From JABMOV01 sp964654545 (GTDB lineage Bacteria > Fidelibacterota > Marinisomatia > Marinisomatales > JABMOV01): 64,000 nucleotides of DNA. The notes under the pieces are model-generated. The model did not search any database and was not told the DNA's origin. It saw only the letters and a list, made by a program, of their open reading frames with translations. The position numbers and the translations under genes are program-made. Location of the stretch: positions 1 through 64,000 of the forward strand of contig CAZZIU010000005.1 in the NCBI GenBank assembly GCA_964654545.1, read 5' to 3'. Below, piece by piece: positions 8,803 through 18,875 of this stretch; position 1 is the first letter of the stretch; each line of letters opens with the position of its first letter.

Positions 8803-9651
8803 TTAGGACAAATAGAGGCGCAGCAGTTGCGACCGGGAATAATGCCGCAATCGTTGCAACGCTTTTTCTTTGATTTGACGTACCCGTTCTCTGGATATAT
8901 CCATGTCCTCACCAATTTCATCGAGGGTCTTTTTCTTGTGGTTATCTAATCCGAAATAATTCATGATAACAGACTCTTCCCGCTCATCCAGGGTGTGCAC
9001 AACCTGAAGGATTTCATAATGAATCGATTGCTTCATCAAATTGGCTTCCGGTCGACTGTTATCTGAACGGATAAATTCATGCATGGTCCTATCGGAATCA
9101 CTCAGTGGTTCGTCGATTGATGAAGGTGGATTAAAACTCTTAATCAGATTTTCTATTTCATGAATTGTTTTGTTGGTTATTTCTGCTAACTCTTCTGTCG
9201 TCGGTTCCCGTTCATACGCTTGTTCCAGTTCCAGTGATTGTTTATACAATGACCCAATGGATTCAGACACATTACTGGGCAATCGAATTGTTCTTCCGGT
9301 CTTTGTTATGGCCAGTCGGATATTCTGTGTTATCCACCAGACTGCGTACGAAATAAATCGAAATCCTCTGGTTTCGTCGTAGCGATGAACTGCTTTAATC
9401 AGCCCCAAGTTGCCCTCATTGATTAAATCTTCGAGGGGAACCCCATGATGCTGAAATTTTTTCGCCACGGCTACCACAAATCGGAGATTATGGGTTATCA
9501 GGCCGTTAAATGCATCTTTATCACCTGCTTTGGCCCGTTGTGCCAGTACCACCTCTTCCTCAGGTGAATATGGCTGTATATTTTTAATCTCGGAGAGATA
9601 GATGTTCAGGGCACGATACGTAGAAGATTTTGTTTTGGTTTCCTGGCGCAA
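8803..9651 (-). CDS. rpoD: Primary-type RNA polymerase sigma factor (sigma-70 family)
   Basis: A 282-residue group 1/2 sigma-70 factor. It starts directly at region 1.2 (about residues 12-45) and lacks the long region 1.1, as in primary sigma factors of Bacteroidota and relatives. Region 2 includes LEDLINEGNLGLIKAVHRYD and the -10 recognition helix YAVWWITQNIRLAI. Region 3 follows, then region 4 with the helix-turn-helix LDEIGEDMDISRERVRQIKE. This is most likely the housekeeping sigma factor, but a second paralogue elsewhere cannot be excluded. Confidence 0.9.
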   Translation of the reverse strand: MRQETKTKSSTYRALNIYLSEIKNIQPYSPEEEVVLAQRAKAGDKDAFNGLITHNLRFVVAVAKKFQHHGVPLEDLINEGNLGLIKAVHRYDETRGFRFISYAVWWITQNIRLAITKTGRTIRLPSNVSESIGSLYKQSLELEQAYEREPTTEELAEITNKTIHEIENLIKSFNPPSSIDEPLSDSDRTMHEFIRSDNSRPEANLMKQSIHYEILQVVHTLDEREESVIMNYFGLDNHKKKTLDEIGEDMDISRERVRQIKEKALQRLRHYSRSQLLRLYLS

Positions 9652-9660
9652 TGTATTTGT

Positions 9661-10089
9661 TTATTTTTCTGATTCAGGTTCTACTTTTTTCTCAATATTT
9701 TCCACAATTTCTTCAGCAATTACTTCCGCCTCTTTCACATCTTCGTCAGCAAGATCATTTTCCTCTTTAATTTTCTGAATTTCCAGTTCTTTAGCCACGA
9801 TGGAATCGGATAATTGACCTATATCATCAAACAAGGACTGCATGGAGTCGATATCAGATATTTTCAATGATTTTTTCGATTGAAAATGTTCAAAAACGGA
9901 TTTTCCAATTTTCTCAAATGATTTGGACCGATCACGTTGTAATTGATGGATTTCAATTTTAACCTTGCTGATTTTTGTTAGCTCCTCAGTTTTTGCAACA
10001 GCTATTTTACTTACTTCTTCAGCCTTTTCAACGGCGGCAGCGCTCCAATCCTTCATGTTTTTTTTCAAATCATCCCACATTTTGGACAT
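9661..10089 (-). CDS. Hypothetical coiled-coil protein
   Basis: A 142-residue, highly charged helical protein with no signal peptide. It opens with MWDDLKKNMKDW, followed by Ala/Glu/Lys-rich heptads, and ends in an acidic tail. It resembles small cytoplasmic coiled-coil proteins often described as apolipoprotein-like, but I recognise no specific family. It lies nine bases upstream of the sigma-factor gene on the same strand, so the two may be co-transcribed. Confidence 0.6.
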   Translation of the reverse strand: MSKMWDDLKKNMKDWSAAAVEKAEEVSKIAVAKTEELTKISKVKIEIHQLQRDRSKSFEKIGKSVFEHFQSKKSLKISDIDSMQSLFDDIGQLSDSIVAKELEIQKIKEENDLADEDVKEAEVIAEEIVENIEKKVEPESEK

Positions 10090-10188
10090 AAAGCCCCCTT
10101 TTCTAGTTAATTATTGCCTTTGGTGAATTTAATATCATTCTTGAATACATAAAACCCAATCCGGTTTCATAAATTGTTAATTTGTATG

Positions 10189-11772
10189 CTATTGTGTGCA
10201 ATCGACCTGTTTTACCGATAAAACTTCAGGCATATTCCTAATGGTATCAATGATTTCCTCGGACAGCGGATCCTCTGTTCGGATAATGCCAAATGCTTCT
10301 TTTGTTTGTTGATTTCTGCTTAGGAGATAGGCACTGATATTGATCGAATTTTTTCCTATCACAGATCCAATATTACCGACGACACCTGGTACATCTTTAT
10401 TCTGCACAAATGTAAGTTGACCGGATGGTATGAGCTCCATTTCATATCCAAGTACATTTACGAAGCGAACCTGGCGACGACCGAACACCGTACCATCTAT
10501 TTGGGACGTCACTCCATCCCCCGTTACCAAGGTACGAATTACGTGAGAAAAAGGTTCAAGAGATTCTCTTTGATGAATTTCCAATGAAATTCCCTGTTCA
10601 CGTGCCACTGATTCTGCATTAATATAATTGATACGGTCAGGTGTACGTTGCAACAATAGTCCTTTCAAAAAAGCGAGGGCGATTGCCTTTACCTCAGAAA
10701 GTTCTCCAAAGCATTCCACATTTATTTTCTCAATCACGCTGGTTACAAGCTGTCCTTGAACGGCCCCAATTTGTTCAGCGCATTCCAAATATGGCTCCAA
10801 TCCCTTCATTGCTGACATATCAGAGACAGGTAGGTTTAAAGCATTGGTTAATTTTTGATTTAGTAAATAATCTCGAATCTGTTCACAAACAGCTATTGAT
10901 ACACCTTCCTTCGCTTCCCTGGTTGAAGCCCCTAAATGGGGCGTCAATATACATGTGGGGATGCCCACAAGTGGGTGATTCCCATCGATCGGTTCTTTGG
11001 AATAAACGTCAATTGCCGCACCGGAAATCACACCATTTTTCAAGGCAGACGCCAGTGCAGACTCATTAATTATTCCTCCCCGTGCCACATTGATAATTTT
11101 GGCGGTAGGCTTCATTTGTCCAAGACGTTCAGCATCAAATAATCCCCTCGTGGCATCCAAAAGTGGAACATGCAACGTAATAAAATCCGATTCTACCGTA
11201 ACACGATCCAGATCCGTTACCAACACTTCATCGGGATTAAATAATCGTTGATCTATATAGGGATCATACCCAATGATTTTCATTCCAAACGAACGACATC
11301 TCTGGATGACTTCCCGCCCGATTTTACCTAACCCAACTACTCCAAGGGTTTTACCCCTTAATTCCGTTCCCACCAGTTGGTTTCTATTCCATTCGCCCTT
11401 TTGAAGACCAATGTGTCCTTGGGGAATATTTCGAGCTAGAGCCAGTAGAAGTCCCACCGTGTGTTCTGCAGCTGAAATGGTGTTCACATCCGGGGTATTC
11501 ATTACAACAACGCCATGCTTGGTGGCAGCCCCAATATCCACATTATCTACGCCGACGCCGGCACGACCGATGGCTTCCAATTGGTCGGCATGCGCAAGAT
11601 AGTCACTGGTTATGTTGGTCCCACTTCTGATTACCCAACCATGGATATTAGGCAGCAGCTTTATCAGGTCCTGTTCAGAAATCTCCGGGAAATAATCAAC
11701 GGCAAATCCGGCAGATTCAAGAATACCTTTTCCGCTTTCAGAAATGGGATCGGATACCAGTACGCGCTTCAT
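10189..11772 (-). CDS. serA: D-3-phosphoglycerate dehydrogenase
   Basis: SerA oxidises 3-phosphoglycerate with NAD+ in the first step of serine synthesis. The 527-residue length matches the long form with an intervening domain and a C-terminal ACT domain. The NAD-binding motif is GLGKIGREV near residue 146. The substrate-binding RGGI and the catalytic His of LTPHLGAST are visible. The ACT domain spans about 455-525 and usually mediates serine feedback inhibition. It begins one base after the aconitase gene, so the two probably form an operon. Confidence 0.95.
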   Translation of the reverse strand: MKRVLVSDPISESGKGILESAGFAVDYFPEISEQDLIKLLPNIHGWVIRSGTNITSDYLAHADQLEAIGRAGVGVDNVDIGAATKHGVVVMNTPDVNTISAAEHTVGLLLALARNIPQGHIGLQKGEWNRNQLVGTELRGKTLGVVGLGKIGREVIQRCRSFGMKIIGYDPYIDQRLFNPDEVLVTDLDRVTVESDFITLHVPLLDATRGLFDAERLGQMKPTAKIINVARGGIINESALASALKNGVISGAAIDVYSKEPIDGNHPLVGIPTCILTPHLGASTREAKEGVSIAVCEQIRDYLLNQKLTNALNLPVSDMSAMKGLEPYLECAEQIGAVQGQLVTSVIEKINVECFGELSEVKAIALAFLKGLLLQRTPDRINYINAESVAREQGISLEIHQRESLEPFSHVIRTLVTGDGVTSQIDGTVFGRRQVRFVNVLGYEMELIPSGQLTFVQNKDVPGVVGNIGSVIGKNSINISAYLLSRNQQTKEAFGIIRTEDPLSEEIIDTIRNMPEVLSVKQVDCTQ

Positions 11773-11773
11773 A

Positions 11774-14038
11774 TCAGCTTTTGTTTTCTGCGGCTATTTT
11801 ATTGAGAGCCGATCCAGCTCTAAACCATGCAATCTGAGCCCTATTATAGGTGTGATTGCAGACCACGAGATCAGATGAACCATCACTGTGTGTGACCTGC
11901 AAAGAAAGAGGTCTCCCCGGTTCAAATTGATCCAAATCGATAAAATGAAACGTGTCATCTTCCTGGATGAGATCGTAATCTTTTTTATTCTGGAATGTCA
12001 GAGCCAGCATTCCTTGTTTTTTAAGATTCGTTTCATGAATTCTTGCAAATGATCTGACCAGCACTACGCGCACACCTAAATGTCGCGGTTCCATGGCGGC
12101 ATGCTCACGGCTGGATCCTTCTCCATAATTCTCGTCGCCAACAACGATTGAAAGAATGTGATTTGCTTTGTAGTCCCGCTGAACATTTGGAACAGTATCA
12201 AGATGCCCTGTGAGTTGATTTTTCACCGAATTGGTTTGATTATTAAATGCATTTACTGCACCAATTAGTAAATTGTTGGAAATATTGTCCAAGTGGCCTC
12301 GATACCGCAACCAGGGTCCGGCCATACTGATATGATCTGTTGTGCATTTGCCCTTTGCCTTTATCAACAGTTTCATCCCAACAATGTTTTCACCATTCCA
12401 GGGGGCAAATGGGGTAAGTAATTGCAGCCGTTCCGAGGCAGGATTTACATTTATTTCGATAGAGGAACCATCCAATGCCGGTGCCTGATACCCAATGTCC
12501 TCAGCTTGAAATCCGTTCACTGGAAGTTCATGGCCCGTCGGCTCTTGTAGTTTCACACTTTTGCCGTCGTTATTTACTAGACTATCCTTTAATGGATTAA
12601 ATGTCAAATCTCCTGCAATTGCCAATGCAGTCACAATTTCAGGTGATGCAACAAAACCATGTGTATTAGGGTTGCCATCATTCCGTTTAGCAAAATTGCG
12701 ATTAAACGATGTGATAATTGAGTTTTTTTCCTGCTTTTCAGCTCCATGGCGTGCCCACTGTCCGATACATGGTCCACAGGCATTGGCCAGCACTTTTCCA
12801 CCCATTTTATCAAAGATTTTTAGGTAGCCATCCCGTTCTACAGTGGAACGAACCAATTCTGAACCTGGTGTTATGGTGAAATCTGCTTTCACGGTCAAAT
12901 GCTTATCGATTGCCTGTTGAGCAACCGATGCGGCTCGTGAAATATCTTCATAGGATGAATTAGTGCATGATCCAATTAAACCCACATCAAGCTTTTGTGG
13001 CCAATCGTTCTTCTTTACTGCTTTTCCAAATTCGGAAATCGGAGTTGCCAGATCCGGGGTAAAGGGTCCATTAACATGCGGTTCCAGATCAGATAGATTG
13101 ATTTCAATGACCTTGTCGAAATATTTATCAGGATTTTCGTAAACTTCAGGATCAGCCGTTAAACTCTCACGATTCGCAGCAGCAATCGATGCCACTTCTT
13201 CCCTGCCCGTTTTCTTTAAATATTCAACCATGGATTGATCAAATCCAAACAGGGATGTGGTGGCTCCAATTTCGGCCCCCATGTTGCAGATTGTTCCTTT
13301 TCCAGTACAGGACAATGATTCTGCTCCTGGGCCAAAATACTCCACAATTGCCCCGGTACCGCCTTTGACGGTTAGGATTCCAGCCACTTTTAAAATCACA
13401 TCCTTTGCCGCTGTCCAGCCACTCAAACTGCCGGTTAGTTTAATCCCGATTAATGTTGGAAATTTTAATTCCCATGGCATCCCTGCCATCACATCCACTG
13501 CATCAGCCCCTCCAACACCAATTGCGACCATCCCTAATCCACCTGCATTGACAGTATGCGAATCCGTACCAATCATCATACCTCCGGGAAACGCGTAGTT
13601 TTCCAGTATGACCTGATGAATGATCCCGGCGCCGGGCTTCCAGAATCCAATTCCATACTTGTTCGCAACCGTTTCCAAAAAGGAGTACACTTCCCCGTTG
13701 GCAGTCTTGGCCACTTCCAGGTCAGTTGTCGCCCCATCCTTTGCTTGAATCAAATGATCACAGTGTACTGTGGAAGGGACCGCCGTTTGATCCTTTCCAG
13801 CCTGTAAAAACTGTAGCAGTGCCATTTGTGCGGTAGCATCCTGCATTGCAACCCGGTCAGGACTAAATTCAACATAATCTTCACCTCGGCGAAAATCGGC
13901 CAACATGTTTTGGTCAAATAAATGAGAATATAAAATCTTTTCTGAAGCCGTTAACGGACGTTGAACCGCTGCTCTTGTTTTGGCAATTTTATTGGCGTAT
14001 TCACGATAGACATTTTGTATCATCTCTAAATCAAACAT
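11774..14038 (-). CDS. acn: Aconitate hydratase, mitochondrial type
   Basis: A 754-residue aconitase that interconverts citrate and isocitrate in the TCA cycle. The three 4Fe-4S cysteines are visible in GSCTNSS (near residue 355) and ACGPC (near 418 and 421). The swivel domain contains the GEGSSREHAA substrate loop near the C-terminus. Length and the N-terminal sequence match the mitochondrial/ACO2-like group rather than bacterial AcnA (about 890) or AcnB. It lies one base upstream of serA and is divergent from porU, sharing a short intergenic promoter region. Confidence 0.94.
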   Translation of the reverse strand: MFDLEMIQNVYREYANKIAKTRAAVQRPLTASEKILYSHLFDQNMLADFRRGEDYVEFSPDRVAMQDATAQMALLQFLQAGKDQTAVPSTVHCDHLIQAKDGATTDLEVAKTANGEVYSFLETVANKYGIGFWKPGAGIIHQVILENYAFPGGMMIGTDSHTVNAGGLGMVAIGVGGADAVDVMAGMPWELKFPTLIGIKLTGSLSGWTAAKDVILKVAGILTVKGGTGAIVEYFGPGAESLSCTGKGTICNMGAEIGATTSLFGFDQSMVEYLKKTGREEVASIAAANRESLTADPEVYENPDKYFDKVIEINLSDLEPHVNGPFTPDLATPISEFGKAVKKNDWPQKLDVGLIGSCTNSSYEDISRAASVAQQAIDKHLTVKADFTITPGSELVRSTVERDGYLKIFDKMGGKVLANACGPCIGQWARHGAEKQEKNSIITSFNRNFAKRNDGNPNTHGFVASPEIVTALAIAGDLTFNPLKDSLVNNDGKSVKLQEPTGHELPVNGFQAEDIGYQAPALDGSSIEINVNPASERLQLLTPFAPWNGENIVGMKLLIKAKGKCTTDHISMAGPWLRYRGHLDNISNNLLIGAVNAFNNQTNSVKNQLTGHLDTVPNVQRDYKANHILSIVVGDENYGEGSSREHAAMEPRHLGVRVVLVRSFARIHETNLKKQGMLALTFQNKKDYDLIQEDDTFHFIDLDQFEPGRPLSLQVTHSDGSSDLVVCNHTYNRAQIAWFRAGSALNKIAAENKS

Positions 14039-14147
14039 ACATTCCCCAAGTTAAAAATGTGAAAGACTGGAACTTGATCTTCTGCAAATCGTTGCGGATT
14101 ACAAGGTGAAAAAATACTTAATCCCTGCTTACATATCCAATCGACTT

Positions 14148-14154
14148 AAAGGAG
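14148..14154 (+). promoter_or_regulatory. Ribosome binding site deciding the porU start
   Basis: AAAGGAG is a strong Shine-Dalgarno match five bases before the in-frame GTG at 14160. The upstream GTG at 14106 has only a weak ACAAG before it. This argues for translation starting at 14160. Confidence 0.6.
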
Positions 14155-14159
14155 ACTTT

Positions 14160-17100
14160 GTGTATATTTCACGCCTTATGCATTTCAGAATATGGACTCT
14201 TTTATTGGCACTTTTGCACGGAAGTATATCGGCCAAAACCAGTTGGGAAATTGTCGAATCCTCCCAGAATCGTTTACAGATTCGTATACATACCGATTAT
14301 GAAGCAAAAGATGATATTGGCTCCTTTTCATTATTGGTTGGTCTCCCTTCATCCGATTTACCGACTATTGAAATACAGCGATCGGACATCCAAATGTTAC
14401 CCCATAGTGTATCGGATAGTCTGGTAACTGACATTACCTGGAACAATGTTCAGCAATTGCGGGGGCTGCATACTGCATCTTTAAATATCTCACCACTCAT
14501 TGATTCTGAACACTATGCCAGATCGACCATGGTGAGTATGACGTTTCAGAAGAATCAGAATGCGTCAAATCTTTCTTCAATAAGAAATCAAGCATTTCTC
14601 GACAGCCGTGTCATCAACTGGAACATGGCCAAGAATTGGATTATCCCTAAGAAAAAGTCAAGAATAGCCAGCTTAGCCGAACTACCAGATGGCAAATGGC
14701 TTAGATTTACTGTCAACTCTGACGGAATATATTCCATTTCAGGTTCGGATATCCTGTCGGCTCTGCCAGAAGCACTAAACTATGATATAAACAGTATTAG
14801 GCTTTACACATATTCAAGTGGCGGTCGTGAAGAAATGGGGAATTTTCTTGATCATTTCGGGTCATTTACATACCACCCCGTTCCTGAAAATTTGGTCGAA
14901 TGTGCCTTATCCATCGATGAAGATGGCGGAGGTACATTAAGCTCGAATGATAAAATATACTTCTATGGTCGTGGAGCAGATGGATTTGATGAAATAAATG
15001 GCACTGTGCATTATAATAAAAACATTTATTTTACTGAAAACACCTATTGGCTATTGCTCCCCACCATTTCTGACTCAGATGGAAAACGGATTGAAGAATA
15101 CAACGAGACCGTATTTGATCCAATTTCAGTTAATTATGGAAAAGTTTACCAGCATATCGAGGCTGATCTCACAAATCCCAATAAAACTGGAAATTTATGG
15201 GTTGGTCCATCAATCCCTAAAAATTCTGTTTATACCCTGACCTATAATTCGCCCAATATACTCCCTTCTCTCGACGGCAGACTGACTCTAAAATTCAGAG
15301 GGAATTATAGCGGCTCAGTGACTACCTCTACCAGTCACAATATTACCCTCTATCTGGAAAGCTCCTCCTCCAGTCCACTGCAGACTTTTACCATCGGGAA
15401 ATATTCACATGTTGAAGTAAACAAAGTTATTGATTTGAGTTCGCATTCTTCGTCCAGCATACATTTTTTGTTAAAAAACACGTCAAGTCATTCATTGTCG
15501 GCACCCTATCTGGATTATGCCTCGTTTATGTTCAATCAGGAACTTGTGTTTAACGGAAATACAATTGAATTTTATGCTCCCCTTTCATCAGGTGCTTTAT
15601 CAGTCGACATTGGAGGTTCAGCAGACCCGATAGTGTGGGATGTTACTGATCCATTTACTCCTGCCAAACACGCTTTAGACAGTGAAATGGCATTTAGTTA
15701 CAATAGCAGCGACAACGTCCATCATCACTTCTTTGTCTTCAATAAATCAGAAGCCACAAGCATATCGGTGGTAGAGAATATTGGTAACCACTCATTTAAT
15801 CAGCTTCGCAATACAGATAGTGGCGTTAGACATATTATCATTGGACCTGAGAGTTTCCGATCTGCTACCGAACCGCTACGACAAATGCGCGATCAATCAA
15901 TGGGGTCTGTTTTTGCATCGATTGAAACCATTTACAATGAATTTAGCGGAGGTAACAAAGATCCTTTTGCTATTCATTCTTTTATCCAGTGGACCCAGGA
16001 GTATTGGACCGGAACCAAGCCGGATTATGTATTAATCCTTGGTGACGCAGATTACGACTATCGCAATGTAACCGGCAGCAGTAAAACAATTATTCCAACC
16101 ATCGAAGTCGGAACAGCTTCACATTGCACCGATGATCGATATGCATCTATTAACGGAAAAATACCGGAACTGGCCATAGGACGCTATCCAGCTCATTCTG
16201 TCACTGATGTAGAAAATTTTGTCGAGAAAATTGTAGACTTTGAATCGAATCCCGAATACGGCCCATGGCGTCAGACAATGACTTTAGTTGCTGATGACGG
16301 AGCCCGTCCTTACGAATCCTCTGTCGCTGATGAAAAATCTCATACCTTGAATTCCCAATTCATTGCTTCCGTCGCTCACCCTGCAGTTATTGTGAAAAAA
16401 CTTTACATGATTGAGTATCCAGAAGTCAATGATGCTTCCACCTATGGGGTAGTAAAACCTGATGCAACGGAGGCCCTGTTGGATGCCCTGGAGCAAGGGA
16501 CCGCAGTTATCAATTATATCGGGCATGGGAGTGCCAGTCAATGGGCGCAGGAAAGATTAATTGTTCAAAGCAGGGACTTGAATAAAATCAACACTGGGAT
16601 GTGGCTACCACTTTGGATAGCAGGAACATGTAGCTGGGGATATTTTGACGATGTGGATATCGATGCTTTTTCCGAAGAAATCATTCGATTACCCAATAAC
16701 GGGGCTTGTGGCATTATAACTACTACGCGGAAGATAACATTTGGTAATAATACAGCCAACATCCACAGTCTTTTCAATACAATTTTTCCCAATCATACAG
16801 TGACAGATAAATCAATTGGTGAAATTCTTCAAAGTGTAAAAACTGGAAATAATTCAGGCGAATTTTTTCAACTCTTTGGTGATCCAGCTACACCATTAAC
16901 CTTGCCGTCCAATAGTGTGGAAATAAACAGTATTGTGCCGGATACACTAAAAACATTGGACACTGCGTTGGTCACCGGGACAATGCCATTCTCTTCATCT
17001 GGCGGAAGTGGTTTTATTCAATTAATCGATTCTGATCAGACTGTCACTAGAAGTTATTATTATAAGTCTACATTGCAAAATATCACCTACACGCTTCCCG

Positions 17101-17933
17101 GTGGAAATCTGTTTCGTGGGCAATTTAGTTTTGAATCGAATCAATTCAATTCACTGTTACGTGTGCCAAACGACTACAGTTATTCCACAGACCCGGGGAA
17201 ATTGGCTGTCTATGTCATCACCAATGACGATCCAGCAGTCGAAGCATTGGGGTCTGTGAGTGAAGTACCAATTATTGGTGGCCAGGTTGGGCAGGATAAT
17301 GAAGGGCCAATTATCGCCTTTTACGATGAAAATAATTTGCCCCTTTATAGCGATGACCACATACCTGAAAGCAGCGAAATCAATATTCAGATTATAGACC
17401 CTTTGGGAATAAATGTTACCGGGAGCATTGGCCACGAAATAATTGTTACCGATGTAAAAAATCAAAAAGATACGGACGTTACAAATCGTTTCATTTACAA
17501 CCAAAATAGCATTACAGCCGGAAATGTATATTACCGGCCTGAAACCAGTGAGAAGGATCTTGAACTGCGAGTTAAAGCCTGGGATAGTGCCAATAATCCA
17601 TCAGAAGCATCCATCAACCTTAAAATAACAACCGACAACGAATTAAAATTGCATCAGGTTTATAATTACCCCAATCCATTTAGCACCAATACCAAATTCA
17701 CATTTGAGTTAACCGCACCTGCCCGTGTAGGCATTAAGATATATACATTAAATGGACGAAAAGTCGTGACGCTTGATGCATTTGATTTTGACGCGGGGTA
17801 TCATTTTATGGAATGGGATGGCCATGATGCATTCCATGATGAGATTGCAAATGGAACCTACCTATATCACATAACTGCAAAATCAGCCGATAAAACCATT
17901 TCCATTGTAAATACCTGTGCCAAATTCCGGTAA
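14160..17933 (+). CDS. porU: T9SS PorU-like sortase, gingipain-family (C25) peptidase
   Basis: PorU is the cell-surface sortase that removes T9SS signals and attaches cargo. The C25 domain (about residues 560-900) contains LILGDADYDYR, RYPAHSV, the catalytic His in NYIGHGS (near 788) and the catalytic Cys in GTCSWG (near 822). The last 90 residues form a T9SS sorting domain starting YNYPNPFSTN. I prefer the GTG at 14160 because AAAGGAG (14148-14154) lies five bases upstream. It gives a protein of about 1,257 residues starting MYISRLMHFR, followed by a signal peptide. An in-frame GTG at 14106 would add 18 residues. The gene is divergent from aconitase and overlaps maf. It might instead be secreted C25 cargo, but its size and organisation favour PorU. 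Confidence 0.85.
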   Translation: MYISRLMHFRIWTLLLALLHGSISAKTSWEIVESSQNRLQIRIHTDYEAKDDIGSFSLLVGLPSSDLPTIEIQRSDIQMLPHSVSDSLVTDITWNNVQQLRGLHTASLNISPLIDSEHYARSTMVSMTFQKNQNASNLSSIRNQAFLDSRVINWNMAKNWIIPKKKSRIASLAELPDGKWLRFTVNSDGIYSISGSDILSALPEALNYDINSIRLYTYSSGGREEMGNFLDHFGSFTYHPVPENLVECALSIDEDGGGTLSSNDKIYFYGRGADGFDEINGTVHYNKNIYFTENTYWLLLPTISDSDGKRIEEYNETVFDPISVNYGKVYQHIEADLTNPNKTGNLWVGPSIPKNSVYTLTYNSPNILPSLDGRLTLKFRGNYSGSVTTSTSHNITLYLESSSSSPLQTFTIGKYSHVEVNKVIDLSSHSSSSIHFLLKNTSSHSLSAPYLDYASFMFNQELVFNGNTIEFYAPLSSGALSVDIGGSADPIVWDVTDPFTPAKHALDSEMAFSYNSSDNVHHHFFVFNKSEATSISVVENIGNHSFNQLRNTDSGVRHIIIGPESFRSATEPLRQMRDQSMGSVFASIETIYNEFSGGNKDPFAIHSFIQWTQEYWTGTKPDYVLILGDADYDYRNVTGSSKTIIPTIEVGTASHCTDDRYASINGKIPELAIGRYPAHSVTDVENFVEKIVDFESNPEYGPWRQTMTLVADDGARPYESSVADEKSHTLNSQFIASVAHPAVIVKKLYMIEYPEVNDASTYGVVKPDATEALLDALEQGTAVINYIGHGSASQWAQERLIVQSRDLNKINTGMWLPLWIAGTCSWGYFDDVDIDAFSEEIIRLPNNGACGIITTTRKITFGNNTANIHSLFNTIFPNHTVTDKSIGEILQSVKTGNNSGEFFQLFGDPATPLTLPSNSVEINSIVPDTLKTLDTALVTGTMPFSSSGGSGFIQLIDSDQTVTRSYYYKSTLQNITYTLPGGNLFRGQFSFESNQFNSLLRVPNDYSYSTDPGKLAVYVITNDDPAVEALGSVSEVPIIGGQVGQDNEGPIIAFYDENNLPLYSDDHIPESSEINIQIIDPLGINVTGSIGHEIIVTDVKNQKDTDVTNRFIYNQNSITAGNVYYRPETSEKDLELRVKAWDSANNPSEASINLKITTDNELKLHQVYNYPNPFSTNTKFTFELTAPARVGIKIYTLNGRKVVTLDAFDFDAGYHFMEWDGHDAFHDEIANGTYLYHITAKSADKTISIVNTCAKFR

Positions 17934-18516
17934 TATACTAGACCATTTACCTCCCATAATACTTGCTTCCTCCTCAGCACGCAGAAAGGCATTGTTGCAG
18001 CAGATTGGGGTACATTTTCGAGTCCAGCCATCCAATGTAAATGAAGATTTTAGTATAAATTTGCCTGCCGAATCTTTCGCGACCCATTATGCGGAACAAA
18101 AGGCAAAAGAAATGTCTGAACGCTTTCCTTCCGCTTTGGTGATTGGTGCTGATACAATTGTTGTCTTGAATAATGAAATTATGGGCAAACCAAAGAACAA
18201 GCTTGAAAGCCAAACCATGCTTTCAAAATTATCAGGGCAATCACATCGTGTGATGACAGGTGTCTCCCTACAGGTAAAACAATTAAATATTGATCATACC
18301 TTTTTAACAAAAACCCAGGTGACCTTTAAGCCAATATCTAACAGGGAAATCGAATATTATATAGAGAAATACCAACCCTTTGATAAGGCTGGTAGCTACG
18401 GCATTCAAGATTGGTTTTCTGTGTTTGTTGAAAGAATTGAGGGTTGTTTTTACAATGTGGTCGGGTTTCCCCTTTCCGCATTTTATCGTGAAATAAATAC
18501 CCTATTTGGAGATTAA
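17917..18516 (+). CDS. maf: Maf-like nucleoside triphosphate pyrophosphatase
   Basis: A 199-residue Maf/HAM1-fold protein. It hydrolyses non-canonical or modified nucleoside triphosphates (dTTP/UTP or m7GTP, depending on subgroup). The signature ASSSARRKALL lies near the N-terminus. VIGADTIVVLNNEIMGKP and the SGQSHRVMTGV motif follow in family order. DKAGSYGIQDW near the C-terminus matches the YhdE-type group. The GTG start lies 17 bases inside the end of porU, so translation is probably coupled. Confidence 0.92.
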   Translation: MPNSGNILDHLPPIILASSSARRKALLQQIGVHFRVQPSNVNEDFSINLPAESFATHYAEQKAKEMSERFPSALVIGADTIVVLNNEIMGKPKNKLESQTMLSKLSGQSHRVMTGVSLQVKQLNIDHTFLTKTQVTFKPISNREIEYYIEKYQPFDKAGSYGIQDWFSVFVERIEGCFYNVVGFPLSAFYREINTLFGD

Positions 18517-18524
18517 AATATTGC

Positions 18525-18550
18525 TATTTATGAATAGGTATTCATAAATA
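18525..18550. promoter_or_regulatory. Perfect 12-bp palindrome, candidate operator
   Basis: TATTTATGAATA, spacer GG, then TATTCATAAATA is a perfect inverted repeat. It lies between maf and the YecH-like gene, ending 21 bases before the ATG at 18572. It has no GC-rich stem or trailing T-run, so it looks more like a dimeric regulator site than a terminator. The regulator is unknown. Confidence 0.5.
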
Positions 18551-18571
18551 AATTCAACCAGGAAATAAAGA

Positions 18572-18832
18572 ATGCAGGATATGGAAACAATTACACAACC
18601 TTACCACGCTCACGAAGTATTGAACCTGATTGTAAATAATCCAGGAAAATTTTCAGTACAAACGCTACAGGATACCGTCAACCAGCACATGGGTCCGGAT
18701 GCAGTATTTACAAATTGTTCCGGCAGGGTTTTTGACACCACCCAACTGGTTCAGTTTTTAACCTCACGTGGAAAAATTATATTGCGGGATTCAAAAATAT
18801 TTCCGGTAACCGACCGAATCTGCACTCATTAA
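18572..18832 (+). CDS. YecH-family (DUF2492) small putative metal-binding protein
   Basis: An 86-residue protein. It matches the YecH/DUF2492 pattern: an N-terminal HAHEVLNLI, FTNCSGRVFD in the middle, and a closing ICTH. The conserved His and Cys residues suggest metal binding, but the role is not established. A perfect palindrome lies just upstream, so the gene may be under dedicated control. A ribosome site (AGGAAATAA) precedes the ATG. A downstream M4 start is also possible. Confidence 0.8.
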   Translation: MQDMETITQPYHAHEVLNLIVNNPGKFSVQTLQDTVNQHMGPDAVFTNCSGRVFDTTQLVQFLTSRGKIILRDSKIFPVTDRICTH

Positions 18833-18875
18833 ACTTACCGCTTCTTAGAATTTTACTATATAACTGGTTTCCCTC

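Noticed and set aside
12561..13807. Several plus-strand frames opposite aconitase
   Set aside because: They mirror codons of a full-length, motif-complete aconitase and carry no recognisable domain.
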